Assembly: GCA_041918175.1 (NCBI GenBank)
Contig: JAYRWE010000029.1
Coordinates: 1-64,000 of the forward strand
Direction of reading: 5' to 3'
Length of the DNA stretch: 64,000 nucleotides
Origin: JABWAN01 sp041918175
Lineage (GTDB): Bacteria; Zhuqueibacterota; Zhuqueibacteria; Zhuqueibacterales; Zhuqueibacteraceae
Shown: in pieces, positions 26,275 through 34,133 of the stretch
Layout: each line of letters starts with the position of its first letter
How positions within the stretch are numbered: position 1 is the stretch's first letter
Program-made: the position numbers and the translations under genes
The notes under the pieces: generated by a model
The model's input: the letters and a program-made list of their open reading frames with translations, nothing else
Told to the model about the DNA's origin: nothing
The model's database searches: none

Positions 26275-27225
26275 ATGCTTCCTCTCACTCCGGAAAGTTC
26301 AGTTCTCCTCTCAAACCTCCTTGCCAAACGCCGGCAGTTCTTCGAAGACTGCACGGTGTTTCGCATTTCTCATCACGAGCTTTTGCCTCGCCTCACGATT
26401 GATTACTACGCCGGCTTTTTGCTCTTCACGCATTATGAAGGTTGCGCGCTAACACGCTTACCCCAAATTGCTGAAGAGCTTGCCGCAGCGCTTGCTCAAT
26501 TTGCTCTTCCCGTCCACGGCGCGGTCAAAAAATTCCGCCCGGAGAATCTTTCGCATGCGCAAGTTGCAGGTAACGATGCGCTCACACAACCACAACTGCT
26601 CTTCGGCGCGATGCCGCCGGAGAAATTTGTGGTGCGTGAGTATGGTTTGCAATTTCTCGTCTCGTTTCATTCCGGCTTTGCTTCGGGTTTGTTTTTGGAT
26701 ATAAAACACGCACGGCGGCGTGTGCAGCAAATCACGAAACCGGGTGATGAAGTGCTCAATCTTTTTTCCTACACCGGCGGCTTCTCGCTTGCCGCGGCAA
26801 AGGCGGGCGCAAGCCGCGTGATCGAAGTAGACAGCAGCGCGCACTGGTTGCGCTGGGCGAGAGAGAATCAAACCTTGAATGAAGTCACGACGACTCGCCA
26901 ACGCAAAGAAGATGCGCCGGCTTTTCTTCATAAACAAAAAGACGAAAGCTTCGATCTCATCATCTGCGATCCGCCGACATACTCTTCGCAAAAATCCGGC
27001 GCGCGTTTCACTGTAGCCAAAGGCTTCGAAACGATGCTGCCGGATTTGCGCCGCGTCCTTCGCCCGCGCGGACTATTGCTCGCGTGCACAAATTATCGCG
27101 AACTGGCGCACGGAAAATTTTTCAAACTGTTCTCTCCGAAATTTTTTCTGCAAGAAGAGCTTCCGATCAGCGAAGATTTTAATGGGGATGATTATCTCAA
27201 AGTAGGCTTACTGCGGAAAGCATAG
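26275..27225 (+). CDS. RlmI/RlmK-like class I SAM methyltransferase (probable 23S rRNA m5C)
   Basis: The 316-residue protein lacks the PUA domain of RlmI. It keeps the intermediate domain (FRISHHELLPRLTIDYYAG) and the methyltransferase core: SGLFLDIKHARR, NLFSYTGGFSLAAAKAGA for SAM binding, VIEVDSS, and LIICDPPTYSSQKSG. Homologues methylate cytosine in 23S rRNA. Its last ~75 residues are duplicated in a broken copy 650 bases downstream. Confidence 0.85.
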   Translation: MLPLTPESSVLLSNLLAKRRQFFEDCTVFRISHHELLPRLTIDYYAGFLLFTHYEGCALTRLPQIAEELAAALAQFALPVHGAVKKFRPENLSHAQVAGNDALTQPQLLFGAMPPEKFVVREYGLQFLVSFHSGFASGLFLDIKHARRRVQQITKPGDEVLNLFSYTGGFSLAAAKAGASRVIEVDSSAHWLRWARENQTLNEVTTTRQRKEDAPAFLHKQKDESFDLIICDPPTYSSQKSGARFTVAKGFETMLPDLRRVLRPRGLLLACTNYRELAHGKFFKLFSPKFFLQEELPISEDFNGDDYLKVGLLRKA

Positions 27226-27343
27226 CCGAGCAGCCACGGTCGCGCCTCGGCTTGCATTCGTTTTGAAATTTGGCGTTGTTTCCCCGTGGCGCGTTTGTTA
27301 TAATCAGTACAGTGATAGCTCATTTAAAAAATGGAGAACAGCG

Positions 27344-27658
27344 ATGCAAGTGACTTCACGAAAAGTCGCCACAAATGGCAAGGCCTTAGTGTTGCTGGAG
27401 ATGCTGGCAAAGCTTCCACAAAAGGAACAACTCAAAATTCATTATCAATTAGGGCAATGGCTGCAAACGTCTCCGCAGCGTCGTGCTCTGATTGAAAGCG
27501 AGCAGCCAACCAATTCGGAGTTTTTTCAAACCGAGCTTGGCCGATACATTTTGGCGGAGGCGAAAGGAGAGATTCCCGTTGCTAAAGTTCGCCAAGGGCT
27601 TTCAACGATAACCGGCTCACTTGCGCAAGCCATTAATGATGATCGCGAGGAGAGATAA
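27344..27658 (+). CDS. Probable antitoxin of a PIN-toxin pair
   Basis: The 104-residue protein begins MQVTSRKVATNGKA after a TGGAG site. Its C-terminal part (GRYILAEAKGEIPVAKVRQG, then a basic/acidic end DDREER) resembles antitoxins encoded directly before PIN-domain toxins. The next frame begins three bases after its stop and is a broken PIN gene. It may therefore be an orphan antitoxin. Family assignment rests on context and the tail. Confidence 0.55.
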   Translation: MQVTSRKVATNGKALVLLEMLAKLPQKEQLKIHYQLGQWLQTSPQRRALIESEQPTNSEFFQTELGRYILAEAKGEIPVAKVRQGLSTITGSLAQAINDDREER

Positions 27659-27660
27659 GG

Positions 27661-27830
27661 GTGCCCAATTATATGTTCGACACGAACGCTCACTTGACGC
27701 GCTACAACTGGCGATTGCTTTAGATCTAAAAAAGAGCAACCTGTTGGATCAGTTTGTAAGTGCGGATGCCAAACTCGACGGTGTTGCCAAACTGGAAAAG
27801 ATTAAATTTCTGAACCCTGAAAAGTTTTGA
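27661..27830 (+). pseudogene. PIN-domain toxin remnant with internal deletion
   Basis: A GTG at 27,661 starts VPNYMFDTNAH, the first strand of a PIN domain (metal-binding D). That frame soon stops at TAG. In another frame the same DNA reads RSLDALQLAIALDL, FVSADAKLDGVAKLE and FLNPEKF, the C-terminal third of a PIN domain. Roughly 300 bases between the two ends are missing and the join is out of frame, so the toxin is dead. Confidence 0.75.
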
Positions 27831-27869
27831 AGACCAGAGCCGGAAGTTTAAGCCTATCCTCGATATGCT

Positions 27870-28114
27870 ATTCGCAAAAATCCGGCGCACGTTTTACCGT
27901 GGCCAAAGGCTTCGAAACGATGCTGCCGGATTTGCACCGCGTCCTTCGTCCGCATGGACTATTGCTCGCTTGCACGAATTATCGTGAGCTGCCGCGCGGA
28001 AAATTTTTCAAACTCTTCGCGCCAAAATTTGTTCTGCAAGAAGAGATTCCGATCAGCGAAGATTTTAATGGGGATGATTATTTGAAGGCGGGATTGTTTC
28101 AGCGCGTGCGATGA
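27870..28114 (+). pseudogene. Duplicated 3' fragment of the methyltransferase gene
   Basis: The frame from SQKSGARFTVAKGFETMLPD to DDYLKAGLFQRVR repeats the last ~75 codons of the gene at 26,275-27,225. By eye the DNA is about 90% identical, and most differences are silent. It lacks the SAM-binding half and cannot encode an enzyme. Confidence 0.85.
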
Positions 28115-28201
28115 AAAGCTCCGAGGGCGTCCGTATATGAAAGTACGAAGCATGATCCCGAGTAATGGCCAATCAAACAGTGCAGAAAGGCAAAGATCGA
28201 A

Positions 28202-28771
<570 letters not shown>

Positions 28772-28836
28772 AACGCTGCAATGTCTTCGAGTCCTTCGGG
28801 TATATCGCCACTCTGCCAATCATGTGGACGGTGCGC

Positions 28837-29790
28837 TTACCCTCTCTTCCATCTCGCCAACGCAATCCCCGACAAAGTTGCAAACGCTCCCGTTGCTTGC
28901 AACGCGGAAATTTTCTCCCTTAACACAAATGCGCCGGTCAGCAGCGCCACAATCGGCACCAAGTTCGAGAAGATTGAAGTGCGCGCTGGGCCGATGCGCG
29001 CGACACAATAATTCCACAGCAATTGCGAGAGCGCAATGGACAGCAAACCGGAATAGAGCAAGCCGCTCCATCCGAGCATGTCGATTTGCGACCACTGTTG
29101 CGCGAGCAGCGAAGGCATACACCAGAGCAACAACGGGATCGTGCCGAACGAAATCGAATATGCCGTGACTTTGAGCGCGGAACGCTCTTTTAAAAAAGGC
29201 TGTGAGACGATGGTATAAAACGCCCACGTGCACGCCGCGGCAATGGAGAGCATGTCGCCGAGCAACGTCGGCGAGGCGAGATTGGAGTGACTTTGCCTGC
29301 CCATGATGACATAATATAAACCCGCGAACGCGAGCAAGATGCCAATCGCAGAGTGCAGGCGCAAACGCTCGCGACCCATAAAATGTCCGGCGAGCGCGAT
29401 CATCACCGGCGACATGGCAACAATGAGCGAGGAGTTGCCCGCGGTGGTGCGAGCGATGCCTTCGATGAATAAAATTTGATAGAGCGTTGCCACGACAAAG
29501 CCGAGCGCACAATAGAGCCTGGCCTCGCTCCACGTGAGGCGCATATCCACGCCGCGCTGTTTAGCCGCGAGCAACAACGCGGAGGAGGCGAGAATGAAAC
29601 GCAGACCGTTGAACGTGAGCGGCTGCATTTGCCGCAATGTGTTTTTCACGACCACGAAGTTGACGCCCCAAATCAGAACGATAATGAGCATCAATAATTC
29701 AATGGCGAAAACACGGGGCGCGGGTTTGTTCGCTGCGGTCATGCGATCACGCGAAGCAACGGCGAGAGGGGAGGTAGTTGTGATTGGCAT
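28837..29790 (-). CDS. EamA/DMT family transporter
   Basis: The 317-residue protein has about ten membrane helices in two EamA repeats: LLMLIIVLIWGVNFVVVK near residue 32 and the second repeat from GDMLSIAAACTWAFYTI. The late helix contains SIFSNLVPIVALLTG. Substrate unknown. It is the last gene of the minus-strand run that starts with MlaE. The start could also be the ATG 16 codons later. Confidence 0.87.
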   Translation of the reverse strand: MPITTTSPLAVASRDRMTAANKPAPRVFAIELLMLIIVLIWGVNFVVVKNTLRQMQPLTFNGLRFILASSALLLAAKQRGVDMRLTWSEARLYCALGFVVATLYQILFIEGIARTTAGNSSLIVAMSPVMIALAGHFMGRERLRLHSAIGILLAFAGLYYVIMGRQSHSNLASPTLLGDMLSIAAACTWAFYTIVSQPFLKERSALKVTAYSISFGTIPLLLWCMPSLLAQQWSQIDMLGWSGLLYSGLLSIALSQLLWNYCVARIGPARTSIFSNLVPIVALLTGAFVLREKISALQATGAFATLSGIALARWKRG

Positions 29791-29796
29791 GCGTGC

Positions 29797-30120
29797 TCAA
29801 ATAAAAGCGAAGAGGAGAAGGGTTACGATGAAGCTGACGATGGCGCCGAAGAGGAGAAAGATCGCCATGATCGCATAGCCGAGGCGCGCCCATTGATCGG
29901 GAATGCTGCGTGCGAGGTAAACGAACACCAAGCCCGCGGCGAGCAACACGAGCGGCGCAAGATAACGCAGCCAAAGATTGTCGGCGTGTTGTCGTCCGAA
30001 CAAGAACACGTATAGAACTGTAAGCCCGCTCGCGAGCGCGGCGACGATCGCAAAGAGGCCAACGATGTTGACGTCTGATTTCTTCGCGTAATCGTGCAGC
30101 GCTTGACGGAAGACGTTCAT
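29797..30120 (-). CDS. Small three-helix membrane protein, paralogue of the next gene
   Basis: The 107-residue protein begins MNVFRQALHDYAKKSDVNIV and has hydrophobic segments near 18-40, 50-68 and 80-105. An AGGTGATG site precedes the ATG. It is clearly related to the adjacent 108-residue protein, so the pair arose by tandem duplication. No family recognised. Confidence 0.65.
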   Translation of the reverse strand: MNVFRQALHDYAKKSDVNIVGLFAIVAALASGLTVLYVFLFGRQHADNLWLRYLAPLVLLAAGLVFVYLARSIPDQWARLGYAIMAIFLLFGAIVSFIVTLLLFAFI

Positions 30121-30135
30121 GGCATCACCTCATGA

Positions 30136-30462
30136 TTAATAGACAAAAGCCAAAAGCAGCCAAGTCACGATAAAGCTCATTGCGGAGGCAAACAGCGCGA
30201 AAAGCGCGAGCACCACATAGATGAGGCCGGTCCAATCGCCTTTGGAACGCACGCCGACGAGGAGAAAAACAAGGCCGAGCGTGAGCAGCGCGAGCGGAAG
30301 GAGGTAGCTCAGTAAAAAATTTTCTTGATGATGCTGCGCGATGAAATGGACATAGGCAAAGCTCACTAGGCCATCGATGGCACCAAGCGCGACAAACGTA
30401 CCGACGAGTCGTGCGTTCGAGCCTTTGGCATACTGTTGCAATGCCTGCTGAAATACATTCAT
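30136..30462 (-). CDS. Small three-helix membrane protein, paralogue of the previous gene
   Basis: The 108-residue protein begins MNVFQQALQQYAKGSNARLV, sharing the opening and the closing SFIVTWLLLAF with its neighbour. The ATG at 30,462 has AGGAGC seven bases ahead and avoids overlap with the selenoprotein candidate, whose stop is at 30,471. Co-transcription with that gene is likely from the nine-base gap. Confidence 0.65.
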   Translation of the reverse strand: MNVFQQALQQYAKGSNARLVGTFVALGAIDGLVSFAYVHFIAQHHQENFLLSYLLPLALLTLGLVFLLVGVRSKGDWTGLIYVVLALFALFASAMSFIVTWLLLAFVY

Positions 30463-30470
30463 GTCTGCTC

Positions 30471-32150
30471 CTATTTCATCCAAAACGAAGTGCGATTACG
30501 CGTGATCTGTACAAGCTCGGATTCGGTCAGGCTCGTTCTTTCACGTAGGACTCGCAAATAACGATTGGGATCAAACACCGGATAATCGCTGGCGAACGTG
30601 ACACGTTGCAAGCCGGCCCGACGCAGATCAGTCGCGAGCGCCATGGCTTCCTCGCTGGTCGTTGCGGGCACGCCTTCGGATTCTTGTTCTAAAATGACGG
30701 CAGAGAGATCGAAGTAAACGTTCGTATGCTGCGCGCGCGCGAGCCAATCAGTGAAGCAGCGAAACACGGATTGCGTCCACGCGCCATAGCCGCCGCTGCC
30801 GCCCAGATGCGCGATGAGTATTTGTAAATTGGGAGAAGGCTCAAGCACGGTGGCGATGAAATGTTCGACATCTTTTATCGTGAGGCCGCGGCGTTGCGGA
30901 TCGAAATGCAGCAACAAACCAACGTGCTCTGAATCTGCCCAAGCAACAATGCGCTTGAGCGCATTGAGATGTTCGATGTTGCGCAAATCCGTTTCCGCGC
31001 TGGCGAGATGCAGTTTCACCGCCGGTGCGCGATGTTCGCGGCGGCAACGCAGAATTTCTTCCCACGCATAGGGCCGCAAGAAATTCACGCTGCACAACGC
31101 GATTGCTTTTTCGGCAAAGCGCTCGGCTTCGCGTGCAACATGATCGTTTTCCGCTCGCACACGTTCGTGCTCTTGTTCAAGAGAAAGTTTGAGCGCTTCG
31201 CGAAATTCGGTGTTGCCGTAAAGATGCGCCATCGGAACGAGCACGGCTTGCCGTAATGCCGTGCGCATCGAATCTGTGTTTGCGAACAAACTCGCGGGCG
31301 AGAAGTAAATCGAATCCGGCCGCGAGAACGGCACGCCGAGAGATTTCCAATCGCGGATCAAATTCGGGCCAAGAATATGCACGTGATGATCGATCGTCGC
31401 AGCCGCGCGTGCGGTATCAAGCGTATCAATGGCGCGCAAGATTTCTTCGGGCTTGGGACGCACGCGATAATTTTCCGCGATGCGCTGCCAGAGCACGCGG
31501 CCGCTGTGATCCAATAAAAAGCTCGACGATTGCGCCAAATCGCTTTGGCCGCGTTTGCCTTTCACATGGCGCATGCCGAAGTGATCGATCAGCTTGCCGG
31601 CTTCGTCGGAAAGAATTTCGAAGTGCACGCCGGTGGCCTTGCGCATGCGCTTGTTGCTCTCTGGCACTTCGATGGTGACGGAAAGCAGTTGCACGTCGCG
31701 CTTTTTGAACTCTTCAAATTTTGTTTGCAGCTCCACGAGCTCGCGAATGCAATACGGTCACCACACGCCGCGATTGAAGACGAGCAGCGTGCGCTTGGCA
31801 TTTTTCAAGGCCGCGTTAAAATCGAAATCCGCTCCTTCTGTTGTCTTTAGGATAAAATTTGGGATCGCGCTGGTTTCATGCTCGCCGAATGATTGCGCCG
31901 GCGCGCCATACGTGGAGTATGATTGCGACCACCACACGAAGACAACGAGCGCCGTAAGCGAAAACAGCAGCGCACCGAGTTTGGCAAATGAAAAGTTGTT
32001 TTTCATTTTTATGATCATAACGCCGATACCGGTGAGGGTGAGTAGCATATGCGCGAAAGGATAACGCTGATAAACGCCGAGCAGCAAGGACAGAATAAAG
32101 TAGGAAGCCAAGCCGGCGAGCGCCAAAAGCAAGCCATGGGCAAATTTCAT
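30471..32150 (-). CDS. Candidate selenoprotein: membrane-anchored redoxin fused to an amidohydrolase
   Basis: Two open frames of the same phase are separated only by a TGA at 31,760-31,758. Read through, they give about 559 residues: three membrane helices (residues ~5-90), a peroxiredoxin-like domain (PNFILKTTEGADFDF, then FNRGVWUPYC, then ELVELQTKFEEFKKRDVQLLSV) and an amidohydrolase barrel from DHHVHIL (~252) to the end. U falls exactly at the position of the redox cysteine in the WCPYC motif of redoxins, and homologues with WUPYC are known selenoproteins. A hairpin follows the TGA. CGGAG precedes the ATG at 32,150, two bases after the mlaD stop. A conventional nonsense mutation is the alternative. 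Confidence 0.8.
31725..31752 (-). promoter_or_regulatory. Candidate bacterial SECIS hairpin after the in-frame TGA
   Basis: In the transcript, bases 9-36 counted from the U of UGA fold as UUGC/GCAA (4 pairs), a seven-base one-sided bulge, AGCUC/GAGCU (5 pairs) and a GUG loop at 25-27. Bacterial SECIS elements sit just downstream of the UGA and present G and U in an apical loop at about this distance. The hairpin was found by eye without an energy calculation. Confidence 0.55.
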
Positions 32151-32152
32151 TT

Positions 32153-33340
32153 TCACTCCGGATTTTTCTTGGGCTGTTTCTTGTCCAATTCTTTCATGCG
32201 TTCTTGCAGCGCGCGTTGCAAGAGCCGCAGTTGCTGTTCTTGTTCTGCGAGCATGCGCTGTTGCGTTTGGAGGTTCTTTTCTAAATCAGCCAGTTCTTGT
32301 CTGCGCTTTTGATAATCTTTTTCAAACTCGGTTTGGCTAAAAAAGCCTCGGCGCTCGAAATAGCCTTTGAAGAGCCAATTGTGTTTGAGCGCTTCCATGT
32401 TTTCGGCAAAGTTCAACGCGCCGCGGCGTGTGATGTTGGTCACTTCATTGAACTCTTGCTGCAAACGCCATAGCTCTGTGATCGTGGAATCGACTTTCGC
32501 CGCGAGCGTGTCATCCGAAACCAATTTGCCGATCAAGCCTTGCCCGTGACGCATGTCGGCCATGAGCAGGTTCAGCGAATCGCGCACGTCGCTCATCGAG
32601 CCGAGCGCCATGTCGTGCAATTCGCTTGTGTAGAGTAGCTTGCCGAGCGTGCCTTCGCCACCGCGCACGCGCGCAAGCATCGAGTCGGTCGTACTCGAAA
32701 TCACGGTAATGATCTGGCCCATGCGATTCATGTTGTTGTACATCGCGGCGAAGAGCGAATCGCTGTGCTCGATCACGTCGACAAAGCGCACGTAGAGTTG
32801 ATCGTCATAAACGATCTTTCCGATGGTGCCTTGGCCTTTGCTGATTTGCGTCGTGATGTCGCCCAAGCTTTGCGTGACCACGCGCATGTAGCTTGCGGTT
32901 TCATTGAAGCTCTCAAGAATCGCAGTGAGATCGATCGGCGAGCGGCTAATGATGATGTCGCCGTCGACGACGCTTTGTGCTTGTTGCGAGCCGCCGTTGA
33001 TGGAAACGATTCGGCTACCGACCAGGCCCTCGGTTTCAATTAAAGCGTGCGCATCTTTTTTGATCAAATGCTGCGCTTCGAGATCGAGCCGCATGGTTAC
33101 GAGCACACTGCCGCCGGGCGCATTGGGCAAGTCGATGGCTTCCACCACGCCAATGTCAATGCCGGAGAGCCGCACGGCCGCGCCTTTGCGCAAGCCCGCA
33201 ACGTTTTCAAACGGCGACTTCAAGCGAAAGGTCGATTCGAAAATTCTTTCTTTCTTGGAAAAAAAGAAGATTCCCCAAATGACCAAACCTAGTCCGCAGA
33301 AGATGAACACTCCCAGCCAGAGTAACCGATGCTTTTGCAT
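32153..33340 (-). CDS. mlaD: MlaD/MCE-family lipid transport protein
   Basis: The 395-residue protein has one N-terminal membrane helix (near 8-28) and a single MCE domain (FRLKSPFENVAGLRKGAAVR, LSGIDIGVVEAIDL, near 38-120). A long helical region follows, ending in a charged coiled coil (LEKNLQTQQRMLAEQEQQLR). MCE proteins form a periplasmic ring that passes phospholipids between membranes with MlaE and MlaF, both encoded upstream. It is longer than E. coli MlaD (about 180 residues) and more like single-MCE proteins with helical extensions. Confidence 0.9.
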   Translation of the reverse strand: MQKHRLLWLGVFIFCGLGLVIWGIFFFSKKERIFESTFRLKSPFENVAGLRKGAAVRLSGIDIGVVEAIDLPNAPGGSVLVTMRLDLEAQHLIKKDAHALIETEGLVGSRIVSINGGSQQAQSVVDGDIIISRSPIDLTAILESFNETASYMRVVTQSLGDITTQISKGQGTIGKIVYDDQLYVRFVDVIEHSDSLFAAMYNNMNRMGQIITVISSTTDSMLARVRGGEGTLGKLLYTSELHDMALGSMSDVRDSLNLLMADMRHGQGLIGKLVSDDTLAAKVDSTITELWRLQQEFNEVTNITRRGALNFAENMEALKHNWLFKGYFERRGFFSQTEFEKDYQKRRQELADLEKNLQTQQRMLAEQEQQLRLLQRALQERMKELDKKQPKKNPE

Positions 33341-33395
33341 ATGAGTTCAAACTCGAGATGTAATTCGTATGAATATCGCGTCCCCATGAGTATGC

Positions 33396-34133
33396 TTAAC
33401 GGGAAGCGAACGTAGTTGCGGAAAAATATTGTTGCACGAAGGGGTGAGTATGATTGCGCAAGTCTTGCAATTGGCCCCGCGCAATAATTTCGCCGTTGTT
33501 GAGCACGGCAATGTGATCCGCGATGCGGCTCGCGCTGATAATATCATGCGTAATGCTGATTGCGGTGACGCCGGTTTCACGTTTTAAGCGTGTGATCAGT
33601 TCGTCGATCTCCGCGGTCGTGATCGGATCGAGGCCGGTGGTGGGTTCATCATAGAGCACAATCTCGGGCGAGAGCACGAGCGCGCGCGCCAAGCCCACAC
33701 GTTTTTGCATGCCGCCCGAAAGCTCCGCGGGATACTTGCGCAACGCGTTTTCCATTCCCACAAAACTCAGCTTCTCGTGAATGATGCGCTCGCGCTCTGC
33801 GTGCGGCATGCGACTGTTGCGATCCAGGTGAAACGCGAGGTTTTCTTCCACGGTCATTGAATCGTACAAAGCCGCATGCTGAAACACATACCCGAGGCGT
33901 TTTCTAATTTCATCCAACTGGTTGGGAGCTAGACCAACGATTTCTGTTTTATCGACAACGATACTCCCCGCGTCCGGCTGCAGCAAACCCACGAGGCATT
34001 TGAGCAAAACGCTTTTGCCGCTGCCGCTGCGCCCGAGCAAGACGAACGTTTCGCCTTTGTTTACTTCCAGCGAGACGCCTCGCAGAACTTGTTGCGCGCC
34101 AAAACTTTTGCGAAGATTTGAAATCGTAATCAC
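33396..34133 (-). CDS. mlaF: MlaF ABC transporter ATPase
   Basis: The ATPase of the Mla lipid transporter: Walker A GRSGSGKS, Q-loop FQHAALYDSMTV, signature LSGGMQKRVGLARAL, Walker B EIVLYDEPTTGLDP and switch histidine SITHD. From a GTG at 34,133 it has 245 residues, and that GTG overlaps the upstream stop as GTGA. A longer frame to 34,187 would add a repeat-encoded basic peptide and overlap the upstream gene, so I reject it. Confidence 0.92.
   Translation of the reverse strand: MITISNLRKSFGAQQVLRGVSLEVNKGETFVLLGRSGSGKSVLLKCLVGLLQPDAGSIVVDKTEIVGLAPNQLDEIRKRLGYVFQHAALYDSMTVEENLAFHLDRNSRMPHAERERIIHEKLSFVGMENALRKYPAELSGGMQKRVGLARALVLSPEIVLYDEPTTGLDPITTAEIDELITRLKRETGVTAISITHDIISASRIADHIAVLNNGEIIARGQLQDLRNHTHPFVQQYFSATTFASR

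Noticed and set aside
27827..28114. Independent small gene
   Set aside because: It is the duplicated 3' end of the upstream methyltransferase gene without the SAM-binding region.
30471..31736. Amidohydrolase as a separate gene starting at GTG 31,736
   Set aside because: This start would lie within the redoxin fold directly after the WUPYC motif, no ribosome binding site is visible, and the upstream frame continues in phase through the TGA.
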